Of a stretch of DNA of 64,000 nucleotides, positions 44,130 to 56,015 are shown one piece after another. A program made the translations under genes and the position numbers. Under the pieces are notes generated by a model. It was not told where the DNA came from, made no database searches, and worked only from the letters and a program-made list of their open reading frames with translations. The DNA is from Siphonodentalium dalli (lineage: Eukaryota; Mollusca; Scaphopoda; Gadilida; Siphonodentaliidae): NCBI GenBank assembly GCA_032622095.1, contig CP136068.1, forward strand, positions 159,049,465-159,113,464. The letters run 5' to 3'. Numbering within the stretch: the first letter of the stretch is position 1; every line of letters starts with the position of its first letter.

Positions 44130-44934
44130 GAATACCACGATGCACAGCTAAATGGGAATGCGTACACATCTTGCAGACGACAGATAATAAATTAACAGCA
44201 TGAGTCATATTTATTGGAGGGAAATGTTCAGATAACATGTTCAACCAAAGACCTATGAAAGTTTGCTGAATGCACAACCGCATCATAAAACGTCAGTCTT
44301 TGGCAATCGTTGATCAGAATCTATATTGAATAGTATTACTGAGGCACTTGACCCATAATTTAGTGTAATACCGTATCTGTTGGCATAACTGTATTGTTTC
44401 CTGCTTTCATGAAATAACTACTTGTTACAACAGGTTACACTACACAGCCATATTCATAGTAAATTTGCATATGTTTACTAATAAGTGATGTCCCATAACA
44501 CGATGAGCAAACCGGGAATGTTTCAGTGTTGAGATTTGGTCTCAAATGTAGCCAAAATACCTCGTCTGATGACATTATAATTACCAACAATATCTCAGAG
44601 TCATAATTAATGCATATGCGAAATTTCAAATACACATTTATTGGCAAGATTAATTACGACATTAAATATTTTCTATAATAAAAAAACGCTCTTTAAATTC
44701 ATAAATACGCCAATACAAATGGGTTAAAGTGAAAACAGTTGTCTCCACATCCAAAATCAATAAGTTAGCTTTAGTAATAGTAGCACTCAGTGTCCAACAG
44801 AACAGAGATTTACACATGAAGCTGCCATTTATAACCGGCCTGGGATGAGTCTCTTCTCTGTGGATAATGTCACTAGCCCGACATAAAAATCCATTTATAC
44901 ACAGCAGTCTGACCTGATCTGGTTCACCCTTGGT
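44130..44934. other. Intergenic, nothing recognised
   Basis: This is unique sequence; the small open frames carry no motif. Confidence 0.45.
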
Positions 44935-45344
44935 AAAGTGTGCTATAAGTACCGTTATTTTTTCTAAAATAGCCAGTGTCTGTATGAAACATTCAAGAAC
45001 ATATATATATATATTTGAAAATTTTAATAATGGCTGCCCTGATGATTGAAAAACTTTACGAGTTCATAGCCAATTTGCAACAACTAATACAACCAGTATT
45101 AATATATTTCGAAATATATAAGTTTTTGACTATTTGATACAAATAATGGCTTTTCCTGGATATGTTCCGATTATCAGAACACCGCGAAAATAACAACTTT
45201 AGAAAATTAACGGGACTTTTTCTTAACATCATCACTTTGCCCTACCAGCATCATAGCAATTCAGCAGGACCCTCCAGCATCATAGCAATTCAGCAGGACC
45301 CTCCAGCATCACAGCACATTAGCAGGACCACTTGACCAGGGATG
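44935..45344. mobile_element. Long-TIR MITE (CACCCCTG ends), copy 2
   Basis: It shares gtaccgttattttttcta, gccagtgtctgtatgaaac, cagcatcatagcaattcagc and aggaccacttgaccaggg with 24624-25145. The left arm is shortened, and a 31-bp part of the right arm (catagcaattcagcaggacc) is duplicated. Confidence 0.75.
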
Positions 45345-45564
45345 TGGTTGTTGAATTTTGATTTTCGTTGTTGATTGTCACGTCATAATTTATTTTCATT
45401 CAGCTACTCTGGCTGATCGAAGTTATATTCTGTTCTGTGCATTGGTATCCACTTTGTCGATATGTATAACAAACGTAACGTAAACTTTCATTCAGCATAC
45501 CTATTTATCGCTAACACCACTCGACAAGTGATTCATTTGTAAACGAATTCCAGTTCGACGCTAA

Positions 45565-46545
45565 ATCAAACCGAGATGAGGGGTTGAGCCAATTCCAGCA
45601 GAGATGAGGGGCTGAGCTATTTCCAGCCGAGATTAGGGGTTGAGCTAATTACAGCCGAGATGAGGGGTTGAGATAATTCCAGCCGAGATGAGGGGTTGAG
45701 ATAATTCCAGCCGAGATTATGGGGTTGAGCTAATTCTAACGAATTTGAGGGGTTGAACTAATACCAGCCGAGATGAGGGGTTGAGATAATTCCAGACGAG
45801 ATGAGGGGTTGAGCTAATTCTAACGGATTTGAAGGATTGAGCTAATTCCAGCAGTGATGAGGGGTTGAGCTAATTCCAGCCGGATTGAAGGGTTGAGTTA
45901 GTTACAGCCGAGATGAGGGGTTAAGCTAATTCCAGCCGAGATGAGGGTCGAGCTAATTCAAACCGAGATGACTGGTTGAGCTAATTCCAGCCGAGAAGAG
46001 GGTTTGAGCTAATTACAGCCGAGATGAGGGGTTGATATAATTCCAGCCGAGATGAGGGGTTGAGATAATTCCAGTCGAGATGATGGGTTTGAGCTAATTC
46101 TAACGAATTTGAGGGGTTGAACTAATTCCAGCCGAGATGAGGGGTTGAGATAATTCCAGACGAGATGAGGGATTGAGCTAATTCTAACGGATTTGAAGGA
46201 TTGAGCGAATTCCAGCCGTGATGACTGGTTGAGCTAATTCCAACCGAGAAGAGGGGTTGAGCTAATTACAGCCGAGATGAGTGGTTGAGCTAATTCAAAC
46301 CCAAATGACTGGTTGAGCTAATTCCAGCCGAGATGAGGAGTTGTGCTAGTTACAGCCGATATGAGTGGTTGAGATAATTGCAGCCGATATGCTGGATTGA
46401 GCTAATTCCAGCCGAGGAGAGTGGTTGAGCTAATTCCAGCCGACATGAGGAGTTGAGCTATTTTCAGCCGAGATGAAGGGGTTGAGCTAATTCCAGCCGA
46501 GATGAGGGGTTGAGCTAATTCCAGCGAAGACGAGGTGTTAAGGTC
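45565..46545 (+). repeat. 28-bp minisatellite
   Basis: About 35 copies of gagatgaggggttgagct, aattccagcc occur with scattered substitutions. Variants such as aattctaacggatttgaag recur at regular distances (45720-45840 and 46085-46200), showing a longer block duplication inside the array. Confidence 0.93.
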
Positions 46546-46603
46546 GAACGTGATAATCATGGGACCCCATTGTTTGCTAGAATCTCAATCGTGTGATAAT
46601 TAA

Positions 46604-46957
46604 AGGCATCTATATCATTCGCGGTGGGTATGATGTTAAAATTGTCACATAATTTTGTTAAAAACGCCATAAACAGAAAGAATATTAAAATATAGACATA
46701 TCACATCGAGTAAATAGTATGTTATTGTCAAATAATTACGCTTTGTTATGTAAATACAAACACAAATATGTTACAACACCTGTCTTTTGCTTTCATGACA
46801 CAGCATACGACCATGACAATAGCATACTATTTACGCGATATTTGTGATTGGGATTATAACAAAATGTGTCTATAATTTATTATTCTTTCTGTTTATGGCA
46901 GTTTTAACGGGTGTGACTATTTTAACAGCATACCCACATGGAAGGCCATCTGTGCCT
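46604..46957. mobile_element. TTAA-flanked MITE, family B, copy 2
   Basis: TTAA (46600-46603, 46958-46961) flanks AGGCATCTATATC...CATCTGTGCCT, with inverted blocks ggtgggtatgatgttaaaat and attttaacagcatacccac. It is related to 9416-9935. Confidence 0.78.
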
Positions 46958-46961
46958 TTAA

Positions 46962-47280
46962 TCATATCATGTAGCTATTCTCTACTTAATGGAGCTGTCG
47001 ACCAACATAATTCCTAAAACAACATTTGCCATGTGTTCCAAACAAACCAACTTCATGCTAAACTTTGTGCCTCCATGCTCCTTAATGTTAGCTCGATTTT
47101 AACATTTTGAGCGACACATTGCTTTCACGTATTTGTACATGGTTTGCTGTATTTCAGAGCAGGCTTTGACAGTGATGTATAAACTCATGTCAGCAACACA
47201 GTCGCTAAAGTGTTAATAGTCTAGCTGATTCATGTTGCTTATAGCAAGGGATGATGTCAAGGCGAGAGCTGCGCATTGAA
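46962..47280. other. Intergenic, nothing recognised
   Basis: This is unique sequence between two mobile-element remains. Confidence 0.45.
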
Positions 47281-47432
47281 GGCCATGTGCCAGTGCATGT
47301 TCTTATATGTGGGAGTCTCACATAGAGAGTCTCACATATATAAGTGAATGCACTGGCTTACACGATCAAGGTAAATATTGTTAGGCCTATGGGCGACTCG
47401 CATATATAAGAAACTGCATTGGTACAGGGTTT
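47281..47432. mobile_element. Degraded hairpin MITE
   Basis: A decayed relative of the double-hairpin elements: gtgccagtgcatgttcttat ... ataagtgaatgcactggc, then a half hairpin gcgactcgcatatataag ... tgcattggtacaggg. The TTAA ends are not preserved. Confidence 0.65.
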
Positions 47433-47737
47433 CCGCAAAAAATCACGAAACACCAGTCTCATGGAAAGGTTAAATACCTATGGGATCAACCGGTGCTGAC
47501 AAAAACTGTCTTAGAAATAAACGAAATCTCGAGCGTGGATACATAAAAAGGAGGGTATAACCCAGACTTGTGTTACACGTGTTATAAATGTCCAATTGTC
47601 GCCCAAGAACATACGGATGGGCACAGTTTCACGTTACTGTCACTCTATCTACTGCGCGAACATGCAATATATAAAAAGTGAATACACACTTGAATTATAA
47701 AGTAACTTGTTATTTTAGTGAACGGAGTATGTGTAAT
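47433..47737. other. Intergenic, nothing recognised
   Basis: This is unique sequence before the diverged direct duplication. Confidence 0.4.
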
Positions 47738-48560
47738 GTTTGTCCATTCATTCCAATTGTTGCATGACTTGTTATGAAAAGTAATTGCATATATGCTGTA
47801 TCAATGCAGCATAAAGCAATCTGCCAAATGATTTATTTCGCTGAACTGTGGCATGCAGTTGTACTCTTTCCTTTACAAAATCAAATTTATTTTCGCCAAT
47901 AAGATTATTTTTAACAAGAACATTTGTTAATCTGCAGTGTATAAATTGTATTAACTTTACCAATTATTAATAATGACGTAACCATTAACGCACAATTTAA
48001 TTAGCACCCAAAATCAGTACTTCCAGCAGATAAGTGTTGTGGTGGACACCAAGCTGCATGATACGCGGTGGTATGAGATTCATGCATATCACCCTCACAT
48101 TTTGAATTCTGATTAGATTAAGATAAGTGTTGTATGTGGATATCCTGATAAGGGTGGTGTGAGATACATGCATGACCCTCAGTTTGAAATCTGATCAGAT
48201 TAAGATAAGTGTTGTGGGTGGAGATCAGGCTGCATGCTACGCGGTGGTATGAGATTCATATTTGTGTATTCATTCAAATTGTTGCATTTTATGAAGAGTA
48301 ATTGCATATTTACTGTATCCCGACAGCATAAAGCGGTCTGCCAAATTATTTATGTTGGTGAACTGTGACATGCAAGTGTACTCTTTCCTTTAGAAAATCC
48401 AAATTTATTTTCGCTAATAAATTTATTTTTTCAAGAAAATCTGTTTATCTGCAGTTTGTGAATTGTATTAAGTCTACCAATTATGAATAATGACGTAGCC
48501 ATCGCACAATTTATTTAGCACCCAGATCAGCAGATATGTGTTGTGTGTAGAGATCATGAT
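47738..48560 (+). repeat. Diverged direct duplication (about 525-bp offset)
   Basis: Positions 47738-48065 and 48263-48560 share tccattcattccaattgttg, tgcagcataaagc, tgtactctttcctttacaaa and aattatgaataatgacgta with roughly 80% similarity by eye. The space between them holds copies of a block of about 90 bp (tgcatgatacgcggtggtat, gagattcat, atctgatcagattaag) that also occurs three times at 50825-51085. Confidence 0.75.
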
Positions 48561-49930
48561 ACGGGCTCATGTCCCTAAATAGATGCCAAGGAACCAACTA
48601 AAATAGTATATAATTGGCCCAGTGCCCTATATATAGTGCATATACACAGTTATGTAACAAACACACATATATTCAGGTAGACCATGTCTATAGTAGATGC
48701 ATGGAACCAGGCACCTACAGGTGTAAGTCATGGACCAAAATACCTGTATTATGGGATGGACCCACGTCGCTATATGCAGACCTTGAACGTATACCCTGAA
48801 CCTTGAACGTATCCATATACATTGATAAGGGACCAACGCCTTACATGGTGGAGGTCCATATAAATAGCAAATGTGAAACCATTATAACTTGGCCATGGAT
48901 CCAGGCTCATATATTAAATAAAGTAAGGAATGGACGTATGCTACTACGGTCAGGTCATGGATTCATGCGATTTAGTTATGGCATTATCCAGACATGATCA
49001 CTGGCCATCTATATGTATATGACTTTGACCCAGCCAATTATAAGGCTATAGCTAGGCCAAAAACCAAGCCATGCACATGCTTTGGGCCCATGCATACACC
49101 TTGGACCCATGCAGATCCCTATATGTAGTGCAAATAACATATGCAAAATGACATGGACTAGGTCCCTGCATAAATCTATGGAACCAGGCCTAAATGGTAT
49201 ATCATAGACCCACTCCACTATCTACGACATGGACAAAGTAGTTAGGGCACGTCGTCGATTAAAATCCCTACAAGTAAGCCATGCACACACACCCTATATG
49301 CAGGCCATCCATGCATGGTCCAATACATAGGTATTGGACTGACTACCCTATATGAGCCTGGTCGTTGTAGACACATGGATGTCCATATAGGTATAGTATA
49401 TTGGAAATGAATGCCGGCTCCCAAAGGTAGGTCATGGGATCTCACATCTGAAATAGATAGGCATAGGCTACGCCCCTGAAAGCGGAGAAAGAACATATCA
49501 CAATGTATCGACATACATCTATGGCATATATAGGTATAACAAACAGTTAGTTCCTAATGTATGGCAAATATTATTCCGGATGCCGTCACCATGTGATAAG
49601 AGTATATTTTGCATGGATGACATGGACAATTATAGTGCGGAGGTCGGATTGCAGAGGCAGGTGCCAACAAAAATGTGGGTCAATGTTATTACAAGCCTGT
49701 TTAATGGCTCATTAAAATGTATCCCACCCGATTTATGGCAGAAACAGTCATAACCGCCATACATGTACATGTCATTCTAACTTAACTAAATGGTAATATA
49801 ACTTAAAGGTACATTTGTCAATGGAAAGTGTGCCTGCCAACACCTTCAACTGAAATATCATCCTGAAATAGGGTCATATTGCGTCGATACACCACAACAC
49901 ACCATTTAATGATGCATTATTTGTCAATAT
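48561..49930. other. Intergenic, possible ancient degenerate repeat
   Basis: Phrases such as catggacc, ggaccaggc, tatatgcagacc and ccttgaacgtat(a/c)cc recur at irregular spacing to about 49520, which suggests a very old, decayed tandem repeat. No gene is seen. Confidence 0.4.
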
Positions 49931-50700
49931 AAGCATAACATGAAACAAATATATCAGTTAATTTGTCAGAAATTCATACCGACGGTATTTTTGCAATGGT
50001 GGGTATGTCCCATACCAACCATTACAACGAATGAATGAAATATATTTCAGTGCCAATCATGCCCACACTAACAACAATTATTATAATTGTTTTCATCAAC
50101 AAAATGCTACATGGTGCAGTTTAGTTTGAAAACAAATGCTATAATATTGATCAATTTCGGGTATGTCCATAGCAACCGCTACAACCCATGTAAGTAAGAC
50201 ATATGTTAATTTTCAAGTCTTTCCCACACAAACGACAACTATTATAATAGTTTTCACTATAACAATGTTACATGGCGTAGTTTAGATTGTTAAAACTGCC
50301 ATAATACCAGCCATGTGTGAATTACTTCAATTTCGGGTAATGTTCCTTGCAACCGTTACCAGCCCTGTAAGGAAGAACTATGGTAATGTTTCAGTCAGGT
50401 CCGCACTAACAACAACTATTATTTTTGTTTTCAACATAAGATCCTACATCGTATAGTTTAATTTGTTTAAATTGCCATTAATATCAGCCATATGTATATT
50501 TTTCGATTTCGGGTATGTCCCCAGTAACCGTTACCACCCCTGTAAGTGTGACATATGGTAAATTTCCTGTCAGATCAACATAAACAACAAATAATATAAT
50601 TATTTTCATCATAAAATGATACATGCCATAGTTTAGTTTGTTAAGAAGTGCCATAATATTAGCCATATATGCATTTCTTTGATTTCGGGTAGTTGCATAA
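49930..50700 (+). repeat. 177-bp diverged tandem repeat
   Basis: About 4-5 units share tttcgggtatgtcc (near 50157, 50333, 50511, 50687), aaccgttaccacccctgtaa, aacaacaactattataat and tacatgg.gtagttta. The divergence is considerable. Confidence 0.8.
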
Positions 50701-50824
50701 CAATCGTTGCTAAGGAATGATCTCCCGCGAATGCCTCCATATCTGAAAATGACCAGTAATGCACGGGAAACCATTTTGCAAAGTTTCATGCTTTTATCAC
50801 CTTTTGCACACTTGTTGCACAAAG

Positions 50825-51081
50825 CGCCTGGACTTTGCACGATACGCGGTGGTATGAGATTCAAACATATCACCATCACAGTTTGAAATCTGATCAGATT
50901 AAGACAAGTGCTGTGGGTGGAGATAATGCTGCATGATACGCGGCGGTGTTGCATTCATACATATGACCCTCACATTTTGAAATCTGATTATACCGAGAGA
51001 GGTGTTGTGGGCGGAGATTATGCTGCATGATACGCGGTGGTGTGACATTCATACATATGACCCTCAAATTTAAAAATCTAT
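50825..51081 (+). repeat. 90-bp dispersed/tandem block just beyond gene 2's stop
   Basis: Three diverged copies of tgcatgatacgcggtggt, gtgagattcatacatat, gaccctcacattttgaaatc, tgatcagattaag are present. The last copy reaches the stop codon of gene 2, so the receptor's 3' untranslated region (minus strand) runs into this repeat. I found no clear polyadenylation hexamer for gene 2. Confidence 0.75.
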
Positions 51082-51530
51082 TCAGATTAAGTTCATTTTC
51101 GATGCAAAAACCAGCGTCAGGAAAATGTTGTATAGGGATAATGTTACAAGGCATATGGCGTCATATACCTCCGCCACCTGTTGCCATGATACTTTTCCAA
51201 CTTGTAAATCCGTATCTGTTTCGTTGATGTTGACTTTAGCGGATATTGGACGGTCGTCACCTTTTGATAGTTGTGTCTCCACAGTCTCCGGTGGCGTCAG
51301 TTCAGCATGAATTCGTTCAGCAAATTGCTGCGGTTTGCCGCTCCTAGTTTTATTGGGGGTTGGTTGTATTTTTCTACATTTTCTCTGCAGTGAGGCGTTT
51401 TGAATCAGGCGGATGATGGTCGCCGTTGCATTGGGAACGGGTTTGACACCGCGGTTGCTAACCACCATGTTCCACATTGAGAATAGAATGCATAGCACGC
51501 CGTTTAGACTCAATAGTTGAAGGTAGAAAG
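51082..51530 (-). CDS. Gene 2 last exon: nicotinic receptor-like TM3, cytoplasmic loop, TM4, stop
   Basis: On the minus strand the exon begins after a textbook acceptor (ctctcattttcttgcag) and encodes FYLQLLSLNGVLCILFSMWN (TM3), then VVSNRGVKPVPN, a loop of about 85 residues, and VSWQQVAEVYDAICLVTLSL, YNIFLTLVFASK (TM4) before the stop. The NRG..PVP turn after TM3 and the W..VA.V.D stretch entering TM4 are landmarks of nicotinic-type Cys-loop receptor subunits, pentameric ligand-gated ion channels of the plasma membrane. It joins the 61271-61563 exon in phase 1 (split codon Ala). TM4 is unusual: the usual DR after VA.V is D-A, and the protein ends only a few residues after TM4. An open ATG 51 bp upstream lies inside the intron and is ignored. 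Confidence 0.85.
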
Positions 51531-51799
51531 CTGCAAGAAAATGAGAGCCAGCTGTAGTGTATATATTAATTTGCGATGCCATTTGCCGACTAATGGTGCA
51601 AAATGCGTTAAATTTTATATAAAAGTCGAGTTAGCGGTTACATTGATGTTTAAGGGAAATACCATCAACAATTGTGGGATCCCGGTGCCTAGGTCGGTAA
51701 GGTCTATTATGTTCACATAAGCTGCGCATCGATGGCGGGTGTGTGACCCAAAATGGCGTTACTATTTCGCCAGCTCTAATACCCATATGATATAGTCAG

Positions 51800-52045
51800 A
51801 TTGCTAAGTTGATTAATCAAGATAGCTATATTGGTTAATCAATATTGTAAGTTGATTAATCAAAATAGCTAATTTGTTTAATCAAAATATATATGTTGAT
51901 TAATCAAGATAACTAAGTCGATTAATCAAGACACTAAGTTGATTAATCAAGAAAGCTAAGTTGATTAATCAGTATAGATAAGTCGATTAATCAAGATAGC
52001 TAAGTTGATTAATCACGAAAGTAGGTTGATTAATCAAGATAGTAA
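51800..52045 (+). repeat. 22-bp palindromic minisatellite (TTGATTAATCAA)
   Basis: About 11 units of aagttgattaatcaagatagct are present. The core ttgattaatcaa is a perfect 12-bp palindrome with a TAAT homeodomain-type core in each half. Confidence 0.9.
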
Positions 52046-52107
52046 ATAAATTGGTGTGGCGATTCTACGCTGCCGTGCATATGAACCAAATTTAATAAAG
52101 AAATTCG

Positions 52108-53525
52108 TGACATGATGTTTATAAAATCCATTTTGATATATCATGATGTCTATAAAATCTATTTTGACATATCATGATGTTTATACAATCCATTTTGATA
52201 TATCATGATGTTTATAAAAGCTATTTCGATATACCATGTCTATAAAATTTATTTTGACATATCATGATGTTTATACAATCCATTTTAATATATCATAATG
52301 TTTCTAAAATTCATTTTGATATATCATGATGTTAATAAAATCCATTTTTGTATATCATGATGATTATAAAATCCATTTTGGTATATCATGATGATTATAA
52401 AATCCATTTCATATATCATGATGTTTATAAAATCCATTTTGATATATCGTAATGTTTACTAAATCCATTTTGATATATCATGATGTTTTCTAAATCCATA
52501 TTGATATATCTTGATTTTATAAAATCCATTTTGATATATCATGATGTTTATAAAATTTATTTGATATATCATGATGTTTATTAAATCCAATTTGAAATAT
52601 CATGTTTATAAATTCCATTTTGATACATCGTAATATTTATTAAGTCCATTTTGATATATCATGATGTTTATAAAATCCATTTTGATATATCATTATGTTT
52701 ATAAAATCCATTTTGATGTGATGTTTATAAAATCCATTTTGATATATCATGATGTTTATAAAATCCATTTTGATTTGATGTTTATAAAATCCATTTTGAT
52801 ATATCATGTTTATAAAATCCATTTTTATCTATCATGATGTTTATAAAATATATTTTGATACATCATGATGTTTATAAAATCCATTTTGTTAAATCGTGAT
52901 GTTTATAAAATCCATTTTGATGTAATGTTTATAAAATCAATTTTGATATATCATGATGTTTATAAAATCAATTTTGATATATCATGATGTTTATAAAATC
53001 AATTTTGATATATCATGTTTATAAAATCCATCTTGACATATCATGTTTATAAAATCAATTTTTATCTATCATGATGTTTATAAAATATATTTTTGATATA
53101 TCATGATGTTTATAAAATCCATTTTGAAATATCATGTTTATACAATCCATTTTGAAATATTATCATGTTTGTAAAATCCATTTTGATATATCATCATGTT
53201 TATAAAATCCATTTTGAAATATCATGTTTATAAAATCAATATATCATGATGTTTATAAAATCCATTTTGATATATCATGATGTTTATCAAATCCATTTCG
53301 ATATATCATTATGTTGATAAAATCCATTTTGGTATATCATCATATTTAAAAAGTCCATTTTGATATATCATCATGTTTATAAAATCGATATATCATGATG
53401 TTTATAAAATCCATTTTGAAATATCATGATGTTTATAAATCCATTTTGATATATCATGATGTTTATAATTCCATTTTCATATATCACGATGTTTATAACA
53501 TCCATTTTGATATATCATCATATTT
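52108..53525 (+). repeat. 31-bp satellite
   Basis: About 45 copies of atgatgtttataaaatcc, attttgatatatc occur, with frequent 3-4 bp shortening (atcatgtttataaaatcc). It lies in the gene 2 intron. The small open frames inside are artefacts. Confidence 0.95.
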
Positions 53526-54095
53526 TGGCGAAACGTTCTTCTTGCCCTTAACTGTATTGTAATAACTGTGAAACAAACTGCATCATAGTAACCCAAATCA
53601 CTTGGTTCGAAACATAGATGCTGGCTCATACATCCTATAATAATGCTTATTGTCACACATTGCATTGTCATCAGCAATTACCACACAGTGTTTCAAGTTT
53701 TACTTTAACATTATAGCGCCTTATGTAATGTAACACCATGGCAGATGCGTCCGTGCATATATCGCACAATTTCAATAATATTGTGTTTCAGTGAACCATT
53801 TTTAAATCACCGATACGCGATGATAAATCTTAATTTGGTTTACAGAGTAACTTGTGCCCATTTGAGTATTGATTGCTTCTCTTGTCACTTTGTACTTAAA
53901 TTAATGCAGATATTATTCTATATGGGACAATGACTGATGAAATTATGCAGATTTATGTCTTTTGCGTGTGCCTTTCTGAGACACCCCACGTGTGAACTCG
54001 CGTCCTTTGTCTCTCAGCCGGCCAATCAGAGTGAACTCCGTAAAGACAAAGTGGTTTCTTTTCAGCTATATTCGATTTGGCTTCCAAACCGCAAA
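53526..54095. other. Intron sequence, nothing recognised
   Basis: This is unique sequence between the 31-bp satellite and the palindromic MITE. Confidence 0.5.
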
Positions 54096-56015
54096 CAGAC
54101 GACTCTCGCTAGTCGACTCTCCACGTGACCCTCTCAAACACCTTAGAAATGTCACTTCACGTTAGGTATTACTATAAAACTCCCAGCAGCTTTCCTTAAC
54201 TAAGTAAGAAATATTAGACAACTTTGATCGATCGATGTAATTATCATGTTGTCTAAGATTTCTTACTTTCTCGAATACTGCCACATAATATGGAATGAGT
54301 TAAGCTAATACTTATTATATCTCATTGCCCTATTATAGTATATTGTAGTACACATTATCTGATTATCATCATAATATTATCTAAATTGAACCAAACCCCC
54401 CCCCAACATTGTAACATCCATACATGTAGAGACAAAACAAAAAACATACTGTACGTGTTATAGTTGTGTATAGTAAATGCCTACCGTGGATCCATGTCAT
54501 ATGTTACTCAAGCAGCACCAAATAATATCCATCCGATCAGCTAACTGGCATGTACGTGTAAGTAACATGTTGTTGAACACTCGGCTATTTGATTTCTTGT
54601 TTTGCATTACTGTCAGCTGGTCAGTGTCCAAACAACTCGACTATTTATTTCCATTTATTTTAATTGTTAAAGAAAGACCTCTCGAAAATAATCCTTATTT
54701 CGGAAACACAATAAGATCCATAGTAAATCCAGAAATCCGAAACCCAAAAGACAAACATTAATCCAAAACATACTTCGCCTACGGGAACCTTCCGAATTAG
54801 CACAAAAAATAAACACATGGAACAAATGGGGTTTGACATAACTACGGGTGTCACACGAGCAAACTCACAAAATCAGTCGTGTATGATGAGTGCTAATTAT
54901 TGATGGAATGTGTGCTTTATCGATCGGTTTGCCCGGTCGAGTATCTATCTATATTTAGCCTCACCAACCAAGAAAAACGTCCAGATTTAACAAATGTGCT
55001 ACTGTTTTATCAGGTAATGAGTTGGTGTTATCTCCACGCCGTATTATGATTTTTTGGCATCAAATGCGAGCTACTTTCAAATTATTGACCATGCTGATAT
55101 ATGAGCAGCTCCCTATCAAGTTAATTTACATATAAATGCCACTTAATCTATATATCTAGTTTACTTGCTTTCACACAATGCTTTGGTCATGACTAAAATA
55201 AGACATATAACACTTATTATGCTAATTCATATGCGTGCAGCTCAATAGTCGCAGTGAGCATATGGTGCGGCTTGTGGAATAAGCAAGGCTCAGGGAAAGT
55301 AATTACTATACACATTCATGTTATTATTAATGCATGAACATGTAACTATTCAGAGATAACATGTGTACTACTATTTCATTGTTAGCATGCCACTAATATG
55401 TAATATTATCTTACTTAAGCACAGTATAATGTCTGCACCTAGATATGGATGCGTTATGAATCGACTTTTTTAAGATGATTGTTCATCTCCAAAAAAATAC
55501 AATTGAACACATACTTAATTACATACCGAATTGAGTTTCCTAATTCCACTAGTTTATTTCACTATATTACATGTATATATATACTATACATATCCATATA
55601 AGCACCCCGTGTGCCTCAGCCCATTAACTGTCTATCTCATCTTCTCCCAATTTTCACTTTGGTTTATTTCATCACTTGGAAAGTATAGTAATAAAATAAG
55701 AAACGAACATGCAAGTCGTATTGAACTAATAAATCTAGCTCGGGCTGTGGCAATCCAAAGAACTTAACATGTAGTATATGCTGCCACCACTGGACGGTCG
55801 GTGTTGTCCATCCAAGCAGACGACGACCTTTAGCCGGTTGTATATGTCTCTGTTTTTTCTGTTTTTGTACTTCACCTTTGTTATGTCTGTAACCCTTTTC
55901 TTTGTGCGAATGAATGTGACATCAAAATGTACCATAATATTATATATATATGTGCCGTGTGTGCCACTACATAACATGTGTCTGGTTCGACAGCTAGGGC
56001 GTCCGCATATCTATA

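Noticed and set aside
50484..50954. 156-codon minus-strand frame
   Set aside because: It spans the boundary of two repeats (177-bp and 90-bp families), so its openness is accidental.
54477..55767. Possible LINE ORF1 pieces
   Set aside because: The frames are short, carry no zinc knuckle or coiled-coil signal and cannot be joined without assumed shifts.
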